Positions 57,601 to 64,000 of a DNA stretch of 64,000 bases are shown in pieces. The DNA comes from Fomitopsis serialis (lineage: Eukaryota > Basidiomycota > Agaricomycetes > Polyporales > Fomitopsidaceae), in contig NW_025955124.1 in NCBI RefSeq assembly GCF_022376445.1, positions 1 to 64,000 on the forward strand, given 5' to 3'. Under the pieces are notes generated by a model. The model saw only the letters and a list, made by a program, of their open reading frames with translations. It was not told the origin of the DNA and did no database searches. A program made the position numbers and the translations under genes. Every line of letters starts with the position of its first letter. Position 1 is the first letter of the stretch.

Positions 57601-59073
57601 GTATTTTGCGGGTTCCGAGCCAGGGATGTGCAGGGAGTACATGATGTCTCTTGGTTTCCGGTCTTTATTTATGCTTGACCAATACTTGCTCGGCTTTTCA
57701 GCGTTCATTGCGTACCGTGCTGAGGATGCTTCTCTGGTGTCTGAGTACCGTTTGCGTTGGAGTTCCGTCAATTTGTCCTGTTGCGTGCTCAATTCGGCCC
57801 TCGCGTTGGCGTTATCATTCAGATCCGGGGTTTGTAGGATGCGTTTGATTTCATCTTCCGCTTTCCTAATTGCGGCCTTTATCTTAGGTATTTTTGACTT
57901 CAGCCTGGTGCGTGCCACGGTCCTCACGTCGTCTTTGAATCTCGATAGTATAGATTGGGCATCTGTCGGCAGCGGGCGAGGGTCCTCAGGTAAGGGGGGG
58001 GCTCCTTTCTGGATGTTTAAGCCCATTTTAACGACTTCTTTCAGGAATTCTTTATCTTGGATGATATGGAGCGGCATTGTCCAACGGCCCTTGCCGGTGT
58101 ATGGCGCGTTTTCGGAGCTAAGTTGGGCTGATACCAGTTTGTGGTCTGTCGGAATGCCGGTCGTTTCAATCGTCCAATTGCACGATGCTTGAACGAGGGC
58201 TCGTGTCGCATATATCCTGTCTAGTCTGGATTGCGAGTGGGCGCCTCTCTGTGGAAAGGAGAATTGCTTTTCTGACGGCATCGTCGAACGCCATCCGTCT
58301 TCGATGCCGAGCTTCCTGGTCAGATCTTTCAGCGCGAGTACTGCGGGTTGATGGTCGTCCCTCATGGGGATCCTGTCAACCGCCTCTTCTACTAAGTTGA
58401 AATCGCCTAGCATCACATCCGGTTTCGGTATGTTGGTTTGGTTGAGGCACGTAGATATCGTATTCCAGAACGTGGCATTTTCCCCTGGGTCGTTCGGTGC
58501 ATAGACATTGAGGATTGTTATGTATCTATCTAGGTGCCATCTTGTTTTAAGTAATATTGCACACCCCGCGATGAGGACGTGAGTTTCCGTGTTCGCGACA
58601 TCTACTAACTCTCTGTTTAGGACGAAGGCTACTCCTTGAGTTGTGGTTGCACGGGTGGCGGCGGAATTTGTTATCTTCATTCTACGTCCGTACAACCTAT
58701 GTAAGCTTTCTACCCATCTGTCGTCAAGGTGCGTTTCTTGTAGGGCTATGATGCCTATTCGTTCTTCTCGCATTGCAATATTGAGCGCATTCCATTTGTT
58801 TCTTTGTTCAGTCGCAATCTCTCCTTGTCCGCTTATGTTTAGCGTACTCAGCTTTATTGATGCTTTTGTTCGTCGACCTTTCGGTCTGTGTGTTGTGAGA
58901 GGTGTAGGGCCAGATGGGATCCGCTGGTTGGCGGACTCTTGCGCTTCTTGCGATCTCGTATCCCGGCTGCCATCCGATGCGGTTGTCCTTGGTGGCGACT
59001 CAGCACGTTCAGCAGTCGCCCTGCCACCGAGTTCCTCCGCCTGGTCGTTGAGTCCTTCACGGACAGGGGGCAT
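54661..59073 (-). CDS. LINE ORF2: endonuclease, reverse transcriptase, RNase H-like
   Basis: A single exon of 1,470 residues with an ATG start. The N-terminal AP-endonuclease-like domain shows LNISGQGE, the QETHLD glutamate, GDFNLVEEAVDR, SRLDRIYA and TDHKLV. The reverse transcriptase has the finger region around AAGLDGIPYELWK, ANYRPITLLNTDYKLYTRIL, PDQAGFVPGRHI, ALDQEKAYDKIDHEYLW, RGVRQGDPLSCLLF and the catalytic FADDT. A CPCHLC-x9-C-x4-C zinc-binding cluster follows. The last 230 residues align with RNase H of related elements (LVKWENRGWIDVPNA), but the usual acidic catalytic residues are not found. The protein would nick target DNA and reverse transcribe its RNA there. Confidence 0.88.
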   Translation of the reverse strand: MPPVREGLNDQAEELGGRATAERAESPPRTTASDGSRDTRSQEAQESANQRIPSGPTPLTTHRPKGRRTKASIKLSTLNISGQGEIATEQRNKWNALNIAMREERIGIIALQETHLDDRWVESLHRLYGRRMKITNSAATRATTTQGVAFVLNRELVDVANTETHVLIAGCAILLKTRWHLDRYITILNVYAPNDPGENATFWNTISTCLNQTNIPKPDVMLGDFNLVEEAVDRIPMRDDHQPAVLALKDLTRKLGIEDGWRSTMPSEKQFSFPQRGAHSQSRLDRIYATRALVQASCNWTIETTGIPTDHKLVSAQLSSENAPYTGKGRWTMPLHIIQDKEFLKEVVKMGLNIQKGAPPLPEDPRPLPTDAQSILSRFKDDVRTVARTRLKSKIPKIKAAIRKAEDEIKRILQTPDLNDNANARAELSTQQDKLTELQRKRYSDTREASSARYAMNAEKPSKYWSSINKDRKPRDIMYSLHIPGSEPAKYEKRSDKMACIARDYHEALQAADPPEDPELTRRAERTVLDAIATTLTEMQGLELSAWITNDDVEEALEKAGTGRAAGLDGIPYELWKALSAEHKRKQKQDTNAPSFDVVLLLRQAYNDLERHGPTAQSTFAEGWMCPLYKKGDRREIANYRPITLLNTDYKLYTRILATRLGRVATSIVHPDQAGFVPGRHIEDQTQLCKSVVEFAEAYEVDGVIIALDQEKAYDKIDHEYLWKVLAAFNFPPSYIKKIQNLYKNATTIVILNGETSGTFLVIRGVRQGDPLSCLLFDIAIEPLACMLRRSSLRGIKIPGMAQRLMTSLFADDTSAFLSKEDKWSHLWDILHTWCKASRARFNGHKTEVIPIGSEAYRTEVLNTRKIDPQNTERIPEDIHIAQDGEAVRILGAWVGNKVDEIAIWTPTLAKVKSFLDRWGKCCPSLQGKKHIIQMGPGGMTQYLAKVQGMPKSVEIELTKMIRDFVWGETRPLVSLDVLQKPRDLGGFGILDIEARNEAIHLTWIRRYLDLTEARPKWAFVLDEILNFHASRDAGAIRPEAQINSFLQSWEPTTSSRSTLSKQIKGILKSAKKHNVSFAAIKLDKTLKGDLPIWYHLGATPRLRRLNNTALSDCLRLAHGVRKLTDLTELLAGHDPGIDPREEPCPCHLCEEASMNGCRDPSACIAAGRRILSTVRPKWHPSFTAPLDGLSLSRRRTELNDAALLAEDCVTFDPSVTARGTVTEAFRTFVDPEVHNAPPAIRRRPGQQVQEEASTVVILGTRDVPVPRGTRRPTNRHAGFVFFGENDPRNSVVTQVQSEANSGDALGGVMAALHAVKTLPGDAPLHLVTTSSYMREALTVNLVKWENRGWIDVPNAIHLRALVNHLRTRCAVTTTGPATLENDKKLVTLAKTAAKTAVSQGATTPVEPNIIRKFLLSGARLSTITQSIAYRGIIIRKPTPHEFVEICTNSHKFPGDPIYLTPRIPSLEFA

Positions 59074-59521
59074 GTTGGTCTCTCTCTGGCGAAGGAGAGG
59101 TTGGCCGTTGCCTGTATTCCGTACCGTAGGTGTGTTTCTTATGTTTGTAGTTGCCGTTGCTTTCAGACCTCACGCTACAACGATCCGCGTGAGGTGGAGG
59201 CCGCTCCTGGACCTCTCAGGCGACATGCTAGGGTCGATTCGTCGGCCGTCGCTTAAGTCTCTCGACCGGGCAAGTCTACAAGTGCCCGTCGCTAAGGAGA
59301 AAAGGTTTGCGTCTATGAGGGCTTTCCTGTCCCGACTCGCGGTCAGTATATTTGGGCCGACGTTTGGCGCATCCCTTGGTTAGTGACTCATTTCTTTCCG
59401 GTCGTGTGCTTAGGATGAGACCGTATTACGGTGTCGGAAGTAAGACCTTGTTCATACATACATGCGACTGCGCGGTCGTTACATGAGGATGATGGTGTCT
59501 AGATTGTACGTTACGAGTTTC

Positions 59522-62089
59522 TTAGTAGCTTCGGCCACGACGACCACGGTCTGCGTTGTATCCACCTCTGCCCCTAGCACCGCCGCGGTCGCTCGACGTG
59601 TTGTTACGGGACTTCTGAGGCTGATGCTTCACCGCAGTTGGTTCGTCGGAGGACTTGTCAGGTTCCGGGCCATGCCAGTGCTTGACTCCCGGAAGGTAGC
59701 ACAGGCCGGTTGGGTGGTCAACCGTGTGGCAGTAGGAGCATCGGACCTTCATGTCGACGGGCATGGGTGACTTCGCGCCGGGCCTGCTCAGGCGGCACGC
59801 TTGGAGGTCGCGACGGAAATCGACCCACTCGGTGAGCGTCGACGTGGGTGGTTCGCAATACAGTCGAACCAGGGTGTTCGGGCGACGTTGCGGACCGAAG
59901 CATTCGAGTAGGTCGACGTAGACAGACTCCCGTATGTAGGCGAAAGCGTAGTCGACTGTCTGGCCGCGCCATCGACCCATGGTGTCTATGTCGTGCTGGA
60001 TGATGTCGCGTAGGTTACCTTCAGCGAGAAGCCGGTCGAGCGCCTTGCGGAAAGCTGCGCGCATACCCTCCAAGCTCATGTCATCGAAGTATTCGAGGCC
60101 GCCCCAGAATCCGACGAAGTGTGATGTGTCGAAGGAGTACTCAACTATCCCGAAGGTGGCGTCCGAGGTAGACACCCATCGCTTGGCGACGAGTTGACGG
60201 CACTGTTCTGCGGTAGGGCCGAAGGCTACGCACCAGTGCGGCGGCTTGTTGTCCGCCTTCTTTTCGTTCTCCGGGTCGGGGAACTCGATTTCCGGTTGAG
60301 GGATGCCTAGCCGGCGTAGGGTGCGTTCCATCGCGAGGCGACATTCGTAGCCACCTGCGTCGAGCGTGCTTCGTTGCGGCATTGTGAGGAAGACAGCAGG
60401 TTGGTTGCGCGCGTTCCAGTCGTCAATCTGGGTCCTCGATACGCCTTCGACCTTCCAGAATGGGTCGAAGCCGCCTGCGATGATGCGCCATCCGCCAGGT
60501 GGTGCGGGGGTTTCGTCCGACAGGGTCATCGGTAACGAGTTTAGGTTGATCGGGGCTCTCGGACCAACGAGGATCGGTTGTGGGCCGTGGTTCCTGTTTT
60601 CGCTCACTGGTCTCTGATCATGGTAAGGTGGGCCCGCGCGCACGTCGAAGATGGGCATCGGGGGTGGTTCATAGTTCTGAGCGAACGGCGGGAGCACGTG
60701 GGCTTCCTCCATCACAACGTCCTGGGGCTCGAAAGTGGGCGGGCGACGTGGTGCAGGAGCGGCAACCGGGATTCTCGCGGGTCCTGGAGTCGCGTTATGA
60801 CGGGCCGGTGGGGGCGGTAGGGGCACGTACGGCGGGAAGACCACCTCAGCAGGATGATGAAAGAGGGCGCGAGGGTCTCCGGGGGAGAGTGGGCGCCCGA
60901 TCGCTCTTTCCGGCTCAAAGGCGGTCCTTGTGAGGGGTGTTCGCCAAAAGACGGGCTCCAGAGGCTGTGGGAATAGTGGTGCGGGAGTGCGAGGAGGCTG
61001 CTGAGGTGGGTGTGGAGTGTTCGGGAGCCAGAACACATCGTGGGCACGCGTAGGAGGGGGGAAAATCCTCTCGGCCATAGGCGTTCTTTGGCGTTGCTGG
61101 GCTGCGAAGGGGGAGTCTACTCTCGGCGGGTTGGCAACGTGGGATACAGCTCGTGGCCCACCGGCGTGCTGGCGGGTTGCCGGCCTGGAGGCGTTCGCGG
61201 GTCGTGTGCGAGCCGTGCTAGTGTGCGGTCGAGCAGGTGCTACGCGGTTGCCTGATGGCTCGTTCTGCTGCGTCAGGGCATCGGGGGGTGGGTAGGGCCT
61301 GGCCTGGGGGATCCATGGCTCGAGAGTGTCCCCGTTTCGGACGTCCATGTGTGGGGCCGCATCGCGCCTTGGGCCCGTGTGTGACGGTCCCGCCGGCGCC
61401 CTGAAGGGAGTGCGAGGGGGTAGAGGAGCCGGGTGTGGGCGGTGGTTCTCGGTTATCAGGGACGCATCGATGCCGTTGTAGTAGATGAAGTGGGATGCTG
61501 ATGGGCGTACATCGTCACCTTCCGGTGGCTCGACATTCATCGCTGTTTCGCTATCGGCCACCCTCTCGGCCTCAGCCATCTCTTCCAGGCGACGTACAGT
61601 ACTTGGGGACGGTTGCACACGGGCAGGGTCTCCTATGCTACCTTCGTCGCCGTTGTCGCCCGTGACTCGGCGGCGCTTTCGGGCGTCGCTGACAACGCGA
61701 GTTTCCTGAGCGGCGGTCGACGGTGGAGGGCCCATGCCGATGGAGGAGGTAGCGGCCTCGTGCGCCCTCTTGGGCGCGGCCTTTTTCTTCCCCTTGTCCT
61801 TCTTCCTGCGAGCCGCAAGGGCGAGCGGGCTACCGGGAGACGACATGGGGGCTGGGGGCTCGATAGCTGGCGTGGTCCCGGCGTTCTCGGGTCTGTTGGC
61901 TGCGGGTTCGCCCGCTGCTGGTATGACGGGGGTCTGCTCTAGGTCGAGGTGCGGTATGTCGCCGTCCGCGTGGACCGGGCGGAGGACCGGCGTCTGGGGC
62001 AGAGGGTGGTTCGCTGGTATGGCCGCGGCCGTACTAGCCTCTGGGAGTGTTGGGGTTACACGGCTAGGAGAGGCATTGCGGGACACCAC
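59522..62089 (-). CDS. LINE ORF1: nucleic-acid-binding Gag-like protein
   Basis: This open frame reaches 855 codons. The first codon in the open stretch is GTG, and the first ATG lies near 61845, so the protein may be about 775 residues or begin in an upstream exon. The N-terminal 500 residues are Pro/Ala/Arg-rich and disordered, with a KKDKGKKKAAPKR basic patch. A folded region follows from about SDETPAPPGGWRII, with WKVEGVSRTQIDDWN and TFGIVEYSFDTSHF. A CCHC zinc knuckle CSYCHTVDHPTGLC (C-x2-C-x4-H-x4-C) and an Arg/Gly-rich end complete it. Such proteins package LINE RNA. Confidence 0.8.
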   Translation of the reverse strand: MVSRNASPSRVTPTLPEASTAAAIPANHPLPQTPVLRPVHADGDIPHLDLEQTPVIPAAGEPAANRPENAGTTPAIEPPAPMSSPGSPLALAARRKKDKGKKKAAPKRAHEAATSSIGMGPPPSTAAQETRVVSDARKRRRVTGDNGDEGSIGDPARVQPSPSTVRRLEEMAEAERVADSETAMNVEPPEGDDVRPSASHFIYYNGIDASLITENHRPHPAPLPPRTPFRAPAGPSHTGPRRDAAPHMDVRNGDTLEPWIPQARPYPPPDALTQQNEPSGNRVAPARPHTSTARTRPANASRPATRQHAGGPRAVSHVANPPRVDSPFAAQQRQRTPMAERIFPPPTRAHDVFWLPNTPHPPQQPPRTPAPLFPQPLEPVFWRTPLTRTAFEPERAIGRPLSPGDPRALFHHPAEVVFPPYVPLPPPPARHNATPGPARIPVAAPAPRRPPTFEPQDVVMEEAHVLPPFAQNYEPPPMPIFDVRAGPPYHDQRPVSENRNHGPQPILVGPRAPINLNSLPMTLSDETPAPPGGWRIIAGGFDPFWKVEGVSRTQIDDWNARNQPAVFLTMPQRSTLDAGGYECRLAMERTLRRLGIPQPEIEFPDPENEKKADNKPPHWCVAFGPTAEQCRQLVAKRWVSTSDATFGIVEYSFDTSHFVGFWGGLEYFDDMSLEGMRAAFRKALDRLLAEGNLRDIIQHDIDTMGRWRGQTVDYAFAYIRESVYVDLLECFGPQRRPNTLVRLYCEPPTSTLTEWVDFRRDLQACRLSRPGAKSPMPVDMKVRCSYCHTVDHPTGLCYLPGVKHWHGPEPDKSSDEPTAVKHQPQKSRNNTSSDRGGARGRGGYNADRGRRGRSY

Positions 62090-63121
62090 CGCTGCGTATG
62101 CTGGGACTAGTCAGTCTTCGCTCGTGTGTTGGTCGGTTCTGCTTACAAGGAGACCAACGTCCGTCTGCGGTCATGGAAGCATTCCATGGGTTCTTCGATG
62201 GCGACGTCGGCGACGGGGATATACCACGTCCTTGACTCACAACTCCGCGAGGTATAGCGGTCTACATTCGGTAGGTGTGAGGTGAGTGTGTAGGAGCAAG
62301 TTTGTGTACTCACGTTGAGCGTCGCGGCTTTGGTCGGTGCTTTTTTCGCGGGCATTGTTCTGTTCTGCTGGGTGCGGGATGGCGGTAGCAGTGTCGATCC
62401 GAGACTTTGGCTTGTTGTTTATATCTCAGTGTCTCTCAGTTACGGGAGTCACCCACGTGGGTATTCCACATGGCTATATTGTCTCGAGGTTACGCACCTT
62501 TCTGCGTGTTAGCGTATTAACGTCGATATTCTCGGATATTTGGTTGCTTTCTGTGGAGGCGGGATGTTTGCGGCGCTTCAGTCCACACCCTCGGGGCCCA
62601 TCGTGCCCTAGATTTGCAGTATTCGGTGGCCTATGTTGGCTGTTCCCATGTTGGTCTCGTTGTTTCTCCTGGGTTTCCTGGTGAGCTGGTAATCTCCTTC
62701 GCGTTTCCTTCACGTGCCTTCGGCACGCGCGGCCTGGCGTTTGGTAGCTCGATTTTGGCCTTCTCGGTGTAGGCGCTCCCATTCTCTATTTTATTCTGTC
62801 TTTGATGACATGTCGCGTGAGCCTTGACGTGTCTTGGATTTGGTGAGGGTCCTTTACGTTCGTTTGACGTGGCGCTTGTCGGGCGCGAGTTTCATCGTGA
62901 CTTTATTCCCGTTTCCATGGTTCGTTCTTCAGGGTTATCGTTCTAGGCTTAGGTATGCGCAGTCCTGCTGTCCGACGGACGCGGCAGAGGGTGCGATGTT
63001 TAGGTTGTACCTTGAGCTAGGACTGTCAAGTTCCTTAGATTGTCAAACATGTTATCGAATGATGTGGGGATAGGGCGGTGCTCGCCGGATTAGTGGGACG
63101 GGATTTACAACATCATTTCTG
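62090..63121. other. Spacer upstream of LINE ORF1
   Basis: A short exon-like frame on the minus strand (about 62314-62355, MPAKKAPTKAATLN) is followed by a donor-like GTGAGT, and CCCAG acceptors lie before ORF1. I could not close the frame into ORF1. Otherwise T-rich non-coding sequence, possibly the LINE 5' UTR. Confidence 0.35.
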
Positions 63122-63790
63122 TCAGACCGTTCCCGATTTACTCGCCCCTCCGATGCCCTCGCCCTCTCTTTCTGCTTCCGCGTTCCAGTCGTTCGTAATT
63201 CTCCGGAGGCGGCGGTTTAGCTGTTTCAGCTCGATCTCCGGGATTTCGAACTCGTACGGGTTGACTTTGTCGTTCCTGAAGGGTGGGAGATGGCGGAAGT
63301 CCGGGTGTGGACGAGGCAAGCTGGGGAGGGTTGCGTAGTTCGAGGCGTGGGTCATGCCCTCGAGGTTGTCTAGCGCTACCCATGGGACAGGGACACGTAG
63401 CGTGCATTTCGGGCGGGCGCCCGTGATCTCGAACGTGATCCAGTGACGTCTAAGAGTCACGACCCGTGACAGTCTTCCTACTCCGGATCGTTGTGACTCG
63501 GTTTGCAGGCGTACGAGCTGCTGTTTAGCCAGCTGCCTGTGCGGTCTGTCCTTCACGATCCACGTAAGGCCACTCCTTTCCTCCATCGTCGGCTGTTCGT
63601 TGACGTCCACCTCCGTTACGGGGAGGTTAGAGTGCTGGAGGGTGAGTTGGGGAAGAGGGGTAGGGATGGGGATCGGTGCATGACGTTTCCTCTTCTGTTC
63701 CTTCTCAGGTACATTTTCTGTTGTGGCCAGCTGTGGTTCTGCTGACATGCTCGGGTGTAGCGCGGCGGGGAGGATTCGGCGAGTTTTCAT
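63122..63790 (-). CDS. 222-residue hypothetical protein upstream of LINE
   Basis: A single uninterrupted frame with an ATG start encodes 222 residues. The N-terminal 60 residues are Pro/Lys-rich. The middle is basic (HRQLAKQQLVRLQ, SRVVTLRRHW) and carries a beta-rich ITFEITGARPKCTLRVPVPW segment. The C-terminal part is rich in charged helices (EIELKQLNRRLRRI). No domain was recognised. It has the same orientation as the LINE ORFs and lies about 1 kb upstream of ORF1, so it could be an accessory LINE reading frame, part of an older nested element, or an independent gene. Confidence 0.5.
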   Translation of the reverse strand: MKTRRILPAALHPSMSAEPQLATTENVPEKEQKRKRHAPIPIPTPLPQLTLQHSNLPVTEVDVNEQPTMEERSGLTWIVKDRPHRQLAKQQLVRLQTESQRSGVGRLSRVVTLRRHWITFEITGARPKCTLRVPVPWVALDNLEGMTHASNYATLPSLPRPHPDFRHLPPFRNDKVNPYEFEIPEIELKQLNRRLRRITNDWNAEAEREGEGIGGASKSGTV

Positions 63791-64000
63791 GGTTATAGAC
63801 TTGGGATTTTCCTGACGTTATAGCTGTTCGTTGAGCGTTTCTTTTGAGCGTTTGTGGCGTTGCCTAATCTTCCTTCTAGGGCTTCTTCAGCGCCTGGACA
63901 TGGCATGACGGCTAGATATGCCGTTTACTTATGCTTATGAGAGGAGTAGCTTCCATAGCGGGTGTTTATGCATGAGTTGTCTTGGTTCCAGTCCCATCAT
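63791..64000. other. Window end, nothing recognised
   Basis: T-rich sequence upstream of the 222-residue frame. No feature can be supported. Confidence 0.3.

Larger units (their letters stand above)
54661..62089 (-). mobile_element. LINE (non-LTR) retrotransposon with both ORFs
   Basis: Two long open frames on the minus strand, ORF1 (62089-59522) and ORF2 (59073-54661), separated by 448 nt, form the coding part of a LINE. Both are uninterrupted, so the copy may be young. No poly(A) or target-site duplication is recognisable below 54661, where the sequence passes into the dispersed repeat patch within about 120 nt. The 5' end may extend beyond 62089. Confidence 0.85.

Noticed and set aside
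1..64000. tRNA or rRNA genes
   Set aside because: I saw no A/B-box cloverleaf candidate or rRNA-like stretch that I could support by eye; a dedicated search could still find a tRNA.

Overview
The window looks like nuclear DNA of a filamentous basidiomycete (Agaricomycete type). Genes are split by many short GT-AG introns, mostly 45-65 nt with CTRAY-like branch sites. The recognisable gene content is fungal: an OXR1/TLDc protein, Ctr copper transporter, ferric reductase, P450, TTC39/Iml2, a double DUF3433 membrane protein and vacuolar alpha-mannosidase. The transposable elements are LINE retrotransposons. All gene models here were spliced by eye; exon joins were accepted when the reading frame closed.

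Region 1 (1-14.1 kb) is dominated by an unrecognised, locally expanded family of about 200-residue proteins. Four members are intact (B 3811-4471 minus; C 9475-10068, D 10768-11449 and E 12143-12809, all plus). One is cut by the window edge (A, 1-354 minus), one is frameshifted (A2, 1104-1839 minus), and two decayed units (F) follow B and E. Intact members share an identical architecture: a 59-nt phase-2 intron directly before a conserved Met, a 186-nt exon, a 55-61-nt phase-0 intron, a last exon with one or two ETSTTIDEA-type repeats and a RTWADVVR-type tail, and a 3' UTR intron within 42 nt of the stop. Part of the cluster is an inverted duplication (about 2590-5165 against 11393-14070). It encloses a small two-exon gene, the OXR1 gene and copies C and D.

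Region 2 (14.1-22.7 kb) starts with about 4 kb lacking a convincing gene. It then carries a co-oriented metal-uptake pair, a Ctr copper transporter (18007-18771) and a ferric/cupric reductase (19393-21487), followed by a small conserved fungal protein on the minus strand. The reductase could supply reduced metal to the transporter.

Region 3 (24-48.3 kb) is an ordinary single-copy gene block. It holds a YML020W-like alpha/beta-hydrolase-fold protein, a seven-helix membrane protein, a nine-exon P450, a TTC39/Iml2-like protein, a double DUF3433 membrane protein and a GH38 alpha-mannosidase. Intergenic stretches of 0.5-2 kb show no further recognisable gene.

Region 4 (48.7-64 kb) is repeat-rich. 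It has a 5'-truncated LINE with a 27-nt poly(A), a charged coiled-coil protein gene, and a 3-kb patch of GC-rich dispersed repeats with embedded palindromes. That patch contains a GFAT gene fragment and an acidic reading frame broken by one stop. Last is a LINE with ORF1 (CCHC zinc knuckle) and ORF2 (endonuclease, reverse transcriptase, RNase H-like domain apparently without catalytic residues). A separate 222-codon reading frame lies upstream of it.
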